Origin: an uncultured Clostridia bacterium
GTDB lineage: Bacteria; Bacillota; Clostridia; Oscillospirales; Acutalibacteraceae
Assembly (NCBI GenBank): GCA_937902305.1
Contig: CALDHV010000203.1
Span: 1-5,108, forward strand
Direction of reading: 5' to 3'
Length of the DNA stretch: 5,108 bases
Shown: positions 1-5,108 of the stretch, piece by piece
How positions within the stretch are numbered: position 1 is the stretch's first letter
Layout: each line of letters opens with the position of its first letter
Made by a program: the position numbers and the translations under genes
The notes under the pieces: model-generated
Databases searched by the model: none
The model's input: the letters and a program-made list of their open reading frames with translations, nothing else
Told to the model about the DNA's origin: nothing

Positions 1-158
1 CCGGGCTCAAAACCGGCTCCACCGATGAAGCGGGCTACTGTCTCATTGCCTCCGCCACGCGAAACGGACAGACCTCCATCGCCGTCGTGATGGGTGCCAA
101 GGAGGAAGCCAACCGCTGGGAGGATGCCTCCGGCTTGCTCGACATCAGCTTTGACTGA
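1..158 (+). CDS. D-alanyl-D-alanine carboxypeptidase (S11, DacA/DacF-like), C-terminal end
   Basis: Partial gene running in from the left edge; the first complete codon is at position 3 and the stop is TGA 156-158, giving 51 residues. It opens with GLKTGSTDEAGYCLIASA, the KTG box and following strand that form the third conserved element of serine D,D-peptidases (SxxK, SxN, KTG). It continues with IAVVMGA and ends LLDISFD, matching the LLDYGF segment that closes the catalytic domain in this family. Family members act outside the membrane, trimming the terminal D-Ala from peptidoglycan stem peptides. The reading frame stops right where the catalytic domain ends, so the PBP5-type C-terminal domain and amphipathic anchor usual in DacA/DacF are absent. 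Several stops follow at once (tgatgtaatag), so a simple readthrough is unlikely. The SxxK and SxN motifs lie outside the window. Recognition is firm at family level; the exact paralogue is unknown. Confidence 0.88.
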   Translation, partial: GLKTGSTDEAGYCLIASATRNGQTSIAVVMGAKEEANRWEDASGLLDISFD

Positions 159-166
159 TGTAATAG

Positions 167-211
167 AAAAAAAGCGGGAGCTGTCGCCATGGCGACAGCT
201 CCCGCTTTTTA
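167..211. terminator. Bidirectional intrinsic terminator between convergent genes
   Basis: A perfect inverted repeat pairs 174-188 (gcgggagctgtcgcc) with 191-205, giving a 15-bp GC-rich stem. The central bases ccatgg are themselves palindromic, so the real loop is about 4 nt. An A-run (167-173) lies to the left and a T-run (206-210) to the right, so the hairpin is followed by a U-tract in RNA from either strand. It starts 8 nt after the carboxypeptidase stop on the plus strand and 11 nt after the GtrA stop on the minus strand, so it can end both transcripts. Confidence 0.93.
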
Positions 212-221
212 TACGTTTTGT

Positions 222-647
222 TTATTCTTCCTTGAATGCGAACAGGCGTTGTCCGAGGTAGTTGAAGCCGGTGAACAGGCACATACCGACGAACATCGCG
301 ACATTTTCACGCAACGACTGCCCGGCATCCCGCAACAGCCACAGCGTCAGCGGCTTGGCAAGACCGTAAGCAAGAACGTAGCAAACCGCGATATTGATGA
401 TAAACCGAAGCACCTGCTTCCAGGAGTTCTGCTTATTGCGGAAGGTGAAATACTTATTGAGAAAGAAGCTCAATATACTGGTCAGAACATAATTCGTCGC
501 CGAGCTGATCCAGTAATTGCAATGCGCAAAATTATACAGCCCGTACATAATCGCCGTGCCGACCACCGTATTGATGACCCCGACGATGATGAACTTGATG
601 AGCTTTTCATCCACCAGCGAGCGGATCCATTGCCACAGCTTTTTCAT
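222..647 (-). CDS. GtrA family membrane protein (putative polyprenyl-phosphate sugar flippase)
   Basis: 141 residues, the usual size for the GtrA/GtcA family. Four hydrophobic segments lie at about residues 17-40, 46-66, 82-106 and 113-135. Two family signatures are visible: FFLNKYFTFR at 61-70 after the second segment, and FNYLGQRLFAF at 128-138 at the end. The N-terminus is basic (MKKLWQWIRS), followed by KFIIVGVINTVVG, typical of the family start. GtrA proteins are thought to move a lipid-linked sugar, made by a partner GT2 enzyme, from the inner to the outer face of the membrane; the transport step is inferred for most members. The ATG at 647 overlaps the TGA of the upstream glycosyltransferase (ATGA), indicating translational coupling in one operon. 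It is the last gene before the shared terminator. A strong GGAGG lies 7 nt before the ATG. Confidence 0.93.
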   Translation of the reverse strand: MKKLWQWIRSLVDEKLIKFIIVGVINTVVGTAIMYGLYNFAHCNYWISSATNYVLTSILSFFLNKYFTFRNKQNSWKQVLRFIINIAVCYVLAYGLAKPLTLWLLRDAGQSLRENVAMFVGMCLFTGFNYLGQRLFAFKEE

Positions 648-1615
648 TGTTTATCCTCCGTTTTATCCTCCGGCGGCAACACCCGTTCCCGCACGATATA
701 CCGCGGACGGTGCTTGACCTCCGCGTAGATCTTGCCGATATATTCCCCCAGCACCCCGATACACAAAAGCTGGATGCCGCCGAGGAACAGCACCGCGCAC
801 ATCGTACTGCTCCAGCCGGTGACGGTCGAGCCGACGAAATACCGCACCACGCTCCAGATGATCAGCGCCAGACTGAGCAACGACACGAGCAGTCCCAGTC
901 CGGTGATCATTTTAAGCGGCTTGACCGACAGGCTGGTGATACCGTCGATCGCCAGCATCAGCATCTTACGTAGCGGATAGTGCGTCTCCCCCGCCATACG
1001 CGGTGTGCGGTCATAATACACGCTACTGCTACGGAAGCCGACCAGCGGTACCATACCGCGCAAAAACAGATTGACCTCGCCAAACTGCATAAGCCCGTTC
1101 AGCGCGCGGCGGCTCATCAGCCGATAATCCGCGTGATTATAGACACTTTCAACCCCCATCGCGTTCATCAGCTTATAAAACCCTTGCGCCGTCGTCCGCT
1201 TGAACGCCGTATCGGTCGTGCGGCTTTTCCGCACGCCGTAAACGACATCGCACCCCGCCTCGTATTCATCCAGCATCGCGTCCACGGCGTTAATGTCATC
1301 CTGCCCGTCGCAGTCCAGACTGACGGTGACATCCGCCTTTTCGCACGCCTCCGTCAGCCCCGCCAGCAGAGCGTTCTGATGCCCGCGGTTGCGGGACAGA
1401 CGCACCCCCTCGACCGGCCCATCGGCGGCAAGCGCGGCAATAATATCCCACGTGCCGTCCTTACTGCCGTCATCGACCAGCATCACACGACTGCGCGGGT
1501 CGATCCTGCCCGCCTCCTCCAGCGCGCGGAGCTTGCCGATAAACAGCGGTGCCGTCACCGGCAGGACTGCCTCCTCGTTGTAGCAGGGAATGACAAAATA
1601 CAGTATTGGCTTCAT
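644..1615 (-). CDS. Family 2 glycosyltransferase, polyprenyl-phosphate sugar synthase type (GtrB/CsbB/DPM1-like)
   Basis: 323 residues, normal for membrane-anchored GT2 enzymes that load a sugar from a nucleotide donor onto undecaprenyl phosphate at the cytoplasmic face. The GT-A domain opens with YFVIPCYNEE (6-15). It contains VDDGSKDGT (47-55), RNRGHQNALLAG (75-86), the metal/donor motif DCDGQDD (101-107, where many homologues read DxDLQDPP), DYRLMSRRAL (163-172) and RMAGETHYPLRKML (206-219). Two membrane helices follow at about 235-259 and 269-290, then the juxtamembrane signature LGEYIGKIYAEVKHRPRYIV (289-308). The sugar cannot be read from the sequence. The ATG at 1615 overlaps the TGA of the DUF2079 gene, and its stop overlaps the GtrA start, so it sits in the middle of a coupled three-gene operon. 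The last eight residues come from a tandem DNA repeat. Confidence 0.95.
   Translation of the reverse strand: MKPILYFVIPCYNEEAVLPVTAPLFIGKLRALEEAGRIDPRSRVMLVDDGSKDGTWDIIAALAADGPVEGVRLSRNRGHQNALLAGLTEACEKADVTVSLDCDGQDDINAVDAMLDEYEAGCDVVYGVRKSRTTDTAFKRTTAQGFYKLMNAMGVESVYNHADYRLMSRRALNGLMQFGEVNLFLRGMVPLVGFRSSSVYYDRTPRMAGETHYPLRKMLMLAIDGITSLSVKPLKMITGLGLLVSLLSLALIIWSVVRYFVGSTVTGWSSTMCAVLFLGGIQLLCIGVLGEYIGKIYAEVKHRPRYIVRERVLPPEDKTEDKQ
649..672 (-). repeat. 12-nt tandem repeat carrying two Shine-Dalgarno cores before gtrA
   Basis: Two consecutive 12-nt units, 649-660 (gtttatcctccg) and 661-672 (ttttatcctccg), differ at one base. On the minus strand each contains GGAGG (655-659 and 667-671). The proximal GGAGG is 7 nt from the gtrA ATG and is the working ribosome binding site; the distal one is 19 nt away. 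In the overlapping glycosyltransferase frame the repeat encodes the tail EDKTEDKQ, so the duplication adds four residues to that protein without a frame change. Confidence 0.8.
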
Positions 1616-3528
1616 GGTGTCTCCCCCTTTTGCAATATCACGGTAAAGCCCTCGGTCGAATAGACGGAATCAACATAGCCGAGTGCCGTCCAGGTGTCGA
1701 CGATTCTCTCAGGATAGCCTGCCCGCGCATCCAGCACCACATAATCCACATCCGGCTCATCCTCGTGATATTCGACATCGTACAGATTATCGTGGCGGGA
1801 AAGCTTGGCAACAAAGAAAGTGTCGGCAGCGATCGACGCATCGGCGGGCACCTCGTCCAGAAAATGATCGAGCGACGCATTAAGCGTGTCAAACCGTTCA
1901 CGGTTAATATCATACAGCGTCCGATAGTAGTGCGCCTGCGGTGTCAGCGTGATAATATACAGCGTCAGCGTCGCCGCCGCACCGATCGAAAGCAGGGTGC
2001 GCCGGGTCGGACTTTTCAGCTCCGGCAAATTGACGATCATCGCGTATGTCAAAAACGCCGTCACCCCAAAGGAGTATTGGAAATTGATCTGATATTGATA
2101 CACACCGGTGGCGGCGTTGGTCAGCGTATTGAGCAAAACCGGCGTCAAGAGCAACCAACGGGACGGCTTTTTGGTGCAGAACGGGAGAAAACCGAGCGGC
2201 AGGAACAATTCGAGGACATAAATGACCTTGTTCCAGTTGCCGTCGGGATTGCCGAACAATTGCGTCAACAAAAAGCCGGGATTGAGGATCGCCGTTTTGA
2301 TAACGCCGAGCAACCCGTCATCGGCATTGTAAATCAAATTGCCGAAGCGGTCGATCATCGGCCCGGCGATCGAGGGACACGGCGTCGCCCCCTGCTGTGC
2401 ATAAAACGCGGCATAATGCGCCGAGGTCATTTCGAGAATAGCCAGTGCGACGAAGAAATACACCAGCGCGGCGACAAACATCACGCCGCCCTGCCAATAC
2501 CGACGGCGACCGAGCAAGGCATACAGCGCGAACAGCATCACATAGATCGCCGCGTCCTCCTTGACCATCAGCACGCCCGCCATAAACAGAAACATCGGCA
2601 GAGGCTTATTCCGCTCGAAGAAATAGAACATCCACAACAGCAACGCCGGCAGGAAGCAATTTTCGTGGATGTCGTACAGCGTGCCACAGCTCAACGCCGG
2701 ATACAGCGCATACAATACACAGACCACCGCCGTCAGCTTGCCGGAAAGCTTGTACTGCCGCGCCAGCAACAGCACCGGGATCACCCCGGATGCCAGCACG
2801 ACCGCCTGCCCGATCTCCAGCGTCAGCGGCGACGGAAACAGCGCGTAGAACGGCAACAGCAGATAATAGACGGGGGAAATATGCACCACAAAATGGGACA
2901 GCAGAACATCACGCTCGCTGGTACACAGCGGCAGTCCGGTCTCTTTCATATAGTGGAACATATTGCAGAACAGGCCAAAATCGAAGTTCGGCGTGGAATA
3001 GGACAGGTACCGATATGCCCCGATATACGCCATCACGAAGCAGGACAAAACCCCCACCGCCACTGCGATGAGCCACCCGCCGCGTTTGCCGACGGTGATC
3101 TGCCCAATCAGCGCCTCGTTGCGGTGCAAAACATACAGCAGGAACAGAACATAAACGACCGCTACCGCCAGCCAGAACATCACGGTATTATCCGACAGTA
3201 AGCCGTGATTGGCACCGCCGAGCGATGCCCGGTTTGCCCATTGGCAGACGCACGCTGTTGCGCCGAGCAACAAAAACCAGCTATCGGTCTCAAAGCGGCT
3301 CTTGAGCAGAAGAAAGACGACAGAAAAAGCGACAAACAGCGCGACGACTATGACGGCGATCAAGCCGAGCGGCGTATCCTGGGCAAACGACAGCGCGGTG
3401 AATGCGCCGTTTGCGCTACGGATGAGCAGGAAGAAAATGAAGAACGTCCACGCCGCCAGCAGACGGCCAAAGACCCGCTCCGGCTCAAACAGTGCCCGAA
3501 GCTGTTCCTTTCGCAGTTGTTTGTTCAT
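1612..3528 (-). CDS. DUF2079 polytopic membrane protein, probable GT-C-type glycosyltransferase
   Basis: 638 residues from the ATG at 3528. This start is preferred because GGGGG lies 6 nt before it. A TTG 48 nt further out (3576-3574) keeps the frame open but sits upstream of the predicted transcription start. DUF2079 hallmarks, numbered from this start, are NFDFGLFCNMF (181-191), SHFVVHISPVYYLLLPFY (211-228), YDIHEN (285-290) and MVKEDAAIY (321-329), followed by more membrane segments and a soluble C-terminal part (about 540-638) with DYVVLDAR. As I recall, DUF2079 is grouped with the GT-C superfamily, whose members transfer sugars from polyprenyl-phosphate donors on the outer face; D183 after a membrane segment is a candidate catalytic acid by analogy only. 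About five hydrophobic segments precede the FDFG motif, a longer N-terminal region than I expect. First gene of the operon; its stop overlaps the GT2 start. Family call firm, activity inferred. Confidence 0.9.
   Translation of the reverse strand: MNKQLRKEQLRALFEPERVFGRLLAAWTFFIFFLLIRSANGAFTALSFAQDTPLGLIAVIVVALFVAFSVVFLLLKSRFETDSWFLLLGATACVCQWANRASLGGANHGLLSDNTVMFWLAVAVVYVLFLLYVLHRNEALIGQITVGKRGGWLIAVAVGVLSCFVMAYIGAYRYLSYSTPNFDFGLFCNMFHYMKETGLPLCTSERDVLLSHFVVHISPVYYLLLPFYALFPSPLTLEIGQAVVLASGVIPVLLLARQYKLSGKLTAVVCVLYALYPALSCGTLYDIHENCFLPALLLWMFYFFERNKPLPMFLFMAGVLMVKEDAAIYVMLFALYALLGRRRYWQGGVMFVAALVYFFVALAILEMTSAHYAAFYAQQGATPCPSIAGPMIDRFGNLIYNADDGLLGVIKTAILNPGFLLTQLFGNPDGNWNKVIYVLELFLPLGFLPFCTKKPSRWLLLTPVLLNTLTNAATGVYQYQINFQYSFGVTAFLTYAMIVNLPELKSPTRRTLLSIGAAATLTLYIITLTPQAHYYRTLYDINRERFDTLNASLDHFLDEVPADASIAADTFFVAKLSRHDNLYDVEYHEDEPDVDYVVLDARAGYPERIVDTWTALGYVDSVYSTEGFTVILQKGETP
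1621..1627 (-). promoter_or_regulatory. Ribosome binding site of the GT2 gene
   Basis: The minus strand reads GGGGGAG five nucleotides before the ATG at 1615. It lies inside the last codons of the DUF2079 gene and supports this ATG as the true start, together with the ATGA overlap. Confidence 0.75.
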
Positions 3529-3534
3529 TGCTTT

Positions 3535-3539
3535 CCCCC
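3535..3539 (-). promoter_or_regulatory. Ribosome binding site deciding the DUF2079 start
   Basis: The minus strand reads CGGGGGAAAGCA directly before the ATG at 3528, placing a GGGGG core 6 nt from the start codon. The alternative TTG at 3574-3576 has only AT-rich promoter sequence before it and no purine-rich site. Confidence 0.75.
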
Positions 3540-3576
3540 GTTCCGTCAGAAAACAGTATTCCTTATAATCTTTCAA

Positions 3577-3605
3577 AGTATATCATAAATACACCCATTT
3601 GTCAA
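3577..3605 (-). promoter_or_regulatory. Sigma-A promoter of the DUF2079-GT2-GtrA operon
   Basis: On the minus strand a perfect -35 TTGACA (3600-3605) is followed by a 17-nt spacer and TATACT (-10, 3577-3582). A TG one base before the -10 forms an extended -10 element (TGaTATACT). Transcription would begin near 3569-3571, giving a leader of roughly 40 nt before the ATG at 3528. No operator palindrome or riboswitch-like structure is evident in this short leader. The strength of the match suggests steady expression. Confidence 0.88.
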
Positions 3606-3617
3606 AACATAAAAAAC

Positions 3618-3643
3618 AAAAATCAGGGCTAAAAATCGGGGCT
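3618..3643. repeat. 13-nt tandem repeat overlapping the hydrogenase terminator
   Basis: Units 3618-3630 (aaaaatcagggct) and 3631-3643 (aaaaatcggggct) are adjacent and differ at one base. The second unit is the outer descending arm and T-tract of the terminator as read on the minus strand, so the first unit looks like a duplicated arm and T-tract just beyond it. Confidence 0.7.
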
Positions 3644-3666
3644 GTCGCTTTCACGACAGCCCCGAT
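3631..3666 (-). terminator. Intrinsic terminator of the hydrogenase gene
   Basis: A perfect 13-bp inverted repeat pairs 3635-3647 (atcggggctgtcg) with 3654-3666, with a 6-nt loop (3648-3653). On the minus strand the hairpin is followed by TTTTT (3631-3635). It begins 16 nt after the hydrogenase stop (3682-3684) and lies about 25 nt before the -35 of the next operon, separating the two transcripts. There is no T-run on the plus-strand side, so it works in one direction only. Confidence 0.92.
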
Positions 3667-3681
3667 CGGGTTCAAATGCTA

Positions 3682-4407
3682 TCAGCGGAACTTTTTGCGC
3701 GCCACATAGGTGGTGTGCAGGATCTCGTGCGCCTTATGACCGCCGTACTCCCCGAGATACTCCTCATAAACCGCTTTCACGGTCGGGTTCTCGTGGCTCT
3801 TACGCAGCTTCATACCGGCATCCTGATCGTACAGCGCTTTTGCGCGCAGGGCTTTCAGATCGACGGTATTCAGCACAGAGGCGGGCTGGATCGGCTGACC
3901 GCCGCCGGTCACGCAGCCGCCGGGGCAGCACATGATCTCGACGAACGTCCACGGGGCGGTACCCGCTTTGATCTGCTCCATCACGTAGTTGGCGTTCTTG
4001 ATGCCGTGCGCGACGGCGACCTTGAGCTCCACGCCGTTGATGGTGTAGGTCTTTTCCTTCAAGCCGTCGGTACCGCGGACATCGTGGAACTCGAGCGACT
4101 CGTTGTCCTTGCCGGTCAACCAGTCATTCGCGGTACGCAGGGCGGCTTCCATAACGCCGCCGGTCGCGCCGAAGATGACCGCCGCGCCGGAGCCGACACC
4201 CAGCAGGTCGTCGAATTGCTCATCCGGGAGCGCGGTAAACTGAATGCCCGCGCGCTCGATCATACGCGCCAGCTCACGGGTGGTGATGGAAATATCCACA
4301 TCCGGCAGGCCGTTTTCCTTGAGTTGATCGCGACCGACCTCAAACTTCTTCGCGGTGCAGGGCATCACGGAAACAACGACGATCTTCGCCGGGTCGATGC
4401 CGTTCCC
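3682..4407 (-). CDS. hydA: [FeFe] hydrogenase catalytic subunit, C-terminal part (5' end missing)
   Basis: Carries the C-terminal part of the H-cluster domain of an iron-only hydrogenase (reversible 2H+ + 2e- to H2, cytoplasmic, fermentative). The sequence NGIDPAKIVVVSV (from 4404) leads into the L2 motif MPCTAKKFE (4365-4339). Counting residues from the GTG at 4368, L2 supplies C4, K7 and E10, equivalents of the cubane ligand, the cofactor-contacting lysine and a proton-path glutamate in clostridial CpI. The L3 motif IMCCPGGCVTGGGQP follows at 145-159, with C148 and C152 as the remaining two ligands. The tail NPTVKAVYEEYLGEYGGHKAHEILHTTY (194-221) is the small-subunit-like domain fused in bacterial enzymes. 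The L1 motif (TSCCPAW in homologues) and all N-terminal Fe-S domains are missing. GTG/ATG near 4368 cannot be the real start because conserved sequence continues upstream and then breaks off at about 4404. Without the N-terminus the HydA and NAD(P)-linked HndD types cannot be told apart. Confidence 0.93.
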   Translation of the reverse strand, partial: GNGIDPAKIVVVSVMPCTAKKFEVGRDQLKENGLPDVDISITTRELARMIERAGIQFTALPDEQFDDLLGVGSGAAVIFGATGGVMEAALRTANDWLTGKDNESLEFHDVRGTDGLKEKTYTINGVELKVAVAHGIKNANYVMEQIKAGTAPWTFVEIMCCPGGCVTGGGQPIQPASVLNTVDLKALRAKALYDQDAGMKLRKSHENPTVKAVYEEYLGEYGGHKAHEILHTTYVARKKFR

Positions 4408-4425
4408 GGGTTCGAACGTCCCTCG
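4399..4425. other. Chimeric junction between hydrogenase and glycosidase fragments
   Basis: Minus-strand hydrogenase similarity (NGIDPAKI) ends at about 4404, where homologues continue with a helix ending in residues such as AEK; here the frame reads GTFEPG and then unrelated sequence. Plus-strand glycosidase-like sequence starts at about 4408 (GFERPSTLAVREVGGYPTF) with no start codon or ribosome binding site. Two palindromes meet at the break: cccggg (4405-4410) and gttcgaac (4410-4417). No insertion sequence, target duplication or long repeat is visible. Both genes therefore lose their 5' ends at one point, in head-to-head orientation. Confidence 0.78.
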
Positions 4426-5108
4426 ACGCTTGCCGTCCGTGAGGTCGGCGGCTACCCGACGTTTGTGCGCGACGGCAAACCGTTCTTTCCCGTCTGGGGA
4501 AAGAACAACGGGCGGATGGCCATGAACCCGAACGGGACGCCCTGGATGTCAACGGCACCGTACGATCTCGTCTTCGTCAGTCCGGACTTCCATCTCTGGT
4601 GGCCGCGCGGCGAGATTCTCGATACGGCCGAATTCGACCATGCGGCGGAAATCTGGCGGCGGGCCGTTCCTCCGGACTGCCAGTTCATCTGGGATCTTGT
4701 CATCTATCCGCCGCAGGACTGGGCGGCGGCCAATCCCGGTGAGATGTGCAGGGACGAGGAGGGCGTCATCAACCGCGACGGCGGGTCTCATAATATCAAC
4801 TTCTCGTTTGCGTCGCAGAAAGCTCGTGAGGCGATGGCGAAGATGCTCGATCGTGCCATTGATTACCTGGAACGGAGCCCTTATGCCAACCGTATCGCCG
4901 GCTATCGGGTTAACTCCGGGCATACGATCGAATGGCTCGGGTGGGAGCCCATGCAGGGACGGACAAGGAAGAAGACCGAAACGGACTTCTCGGCCGTCGC
5001 GCAGGCGTCGTTCGAGCGGTTTGCGCGGGTGCGCTACCCGTGGATGACCGATTTTTCCGTCCCGACCCTCGCCGAACGCCTGTCTCTGGATGAGGGCTCT
5101 CTTCTCTG
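4408..5108 (+). CDS. GH-A clan glycoside hydrolase fragment (GH42/beta-galactosidase-like), both ends missing
   Basis: A single open frame of 233 codons with no stop runs to the window edge. It has no start: upstream codons read as the antisense of the hydrogenase. Counting from 4408, it contains VGGYPTFVRDGKPFFPVWG (13-31), a typical opening of a catalytic barrel domain in this group. Then come APYDLVFVSPDFHLWWP (50-66), DHAAEIWRRA (77-86), QFIWDLVIYPP (92-102), the helix KAREAMAKMLDRAIDYLE (138-155), RIAGYRVNSGHTIEWLGWEP (162-181) and VPTLAERLSLDEGSL (218-232). The segment ending GHTIEW lies where GH-A enzymes place the acid/base glutamate after strand 4, so E175 (codon 4930-4932) is the candidate; this is inference. 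The likely role is hydrolysis of beta-galactoside or similar links in plant or host glycans. The style resembles the many divergent glycosidases of Lentisphaerae/Victivallis and Planctomycetes, which would not fit the Firmicute-like left side. I cannot assign a CAZy family with certainty. Confidence 0.72.

Noticed and set aside
189..728. Plus-strand open frame of 179 codons opposite gtrA
   Set aside because: It would start inside the terminator loop, its product is hydrophilic and featureless, and the opposite strand encodes a clear GtrA protein.
980..1663. Plus-strand open frame of 227 codons opposite the GT2 gene
   Set aside because: No recognisable motif and low-complexity basic composition; the minus strand carries all the conserved GT2 motifs here.
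1606..3201. Very long open frame (531 codons) on the plus strand opposite the DUF2079 gene
   Set aside because: Its product is full of Arg, Gln and His with no domain signature, it is codon-phased antisense to a clear membrane protein, and it has no ribosome binding site. It is a shadow of GC-biased codons on the other strand.
4363..4368. GTG/ATG at the L2 motif as a true start of a short hydrogenase-like protein
   Set aside because: Conserved residues NGIDPAKIVVVSV continue in frame upstream of it, no ribosome binding site precedes it, and starting at MPC would leave out the L1 cluster ligand. It is an internal methionine of a broken gene.
4401..4418. Palindromes at the junction as a recombination or attachment site
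   Set aside because: cccggg and gttcgaac are short, and no flanking direct repeats, integrase or transposase are present. They may only reflect how the join formed.
3640..4420. Hydrogenase and glycosidase as a deliberate divergent pair or new metabolic system
   Set aside because: Neither has a start, a ribosome binding site or a promoter at the boundary, so there is no functional divergent unit to describe.
4549..4923. Minus-strand open frame opposite the glycosidase fragment
   Set aside because: Arg/Pro-rich with no motif, while the plus-strand frame spans the entire region without a stop and shows glycosidase-like segments.

Overview
The window looks like gut-type bacterial DNA in two blocks of different origin, joined near position 4405. 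Everything left of the join fits a moderately GC-rich Gram-positive anaerobe, probably a clostridial or oscillospiraceous Firmicute. The reasons are strong GGAGG/GGGGG ribosome binding sites, a consensus sigma-A promoter, a sporulation/cell-wall type D-Ala-D-Ala carboxypeptidase, a DUF2079 membrane protein and an [FeFe] hydrogenase. This assignment is an inference from gene content; no marker gene is present.

Layout, left to right. Positions 1-158 (+) are the last 51 codons of a serine D,D-carboxypeptidase (KTG motif). It faces a three-gene minus-strand operon across a shared bidirectional terminator (about 167-211). The operon, in transcription order, is a DUF2079 polytopic membrane protein (3528-1612), a family 2 glycosyltransferase of the polyprenyl-phosphate sugar synthase type (1615-644) and a GtrA-family small membrane protein (647-222). 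Both internal gene boundaries are ATGA stop/start overlaps, so the genes are probably translationally coupled. A near-perfect promoter (TTGACA, 17-nt spacer, extended TATACT; 3577-3605) drives the operon and sets the DUF2079 start at 3528.

Upstream on the same strand, ending in its own hairpin terminator (3631-3666), is the C-terminal part of an [FeFe] hydrogenase catalytic subunit (3682 to about 4407). Its L2 and L3 H-cluster motifs and its small-subunit-like tail are intact. Its N-terminal half, including the first H-cluster motif, is missing. Recognisable hydrogenase sequence stops at about 4404. From about 4408 to the end of the window the plus strand is one uninterrupted reading frame with no start or stop. 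It resembles a GH-A clan glycosidase (GH42/beta-galactosidase-like) of the sort abundant in Lentisphaerae/Victivallis and related polysaccharide degraders.

How the genes work together. The operon has the three parts of a three-component glycosylation system: a cytoplasmic enzyme that loads a sugar onto a lipid carrier (GT2), a small membrane protein implicated in flipping it (GtrA), and a GT-C-like polytopic protein that could transfer it outside the cell (DUF2079). The most likely role is decoration of a cell-surface polymer. The hydrogenase and the glycosidase are unrelated to it. Because both are cut at the same point, head to head, I read the right end as a chimeric join (assembly or amplification artefact, or less likely a real rearrangement) and not as a new gene system. 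I saw no tRNA, rRNA, CRISPR array, insertion sequence or riboswitch.
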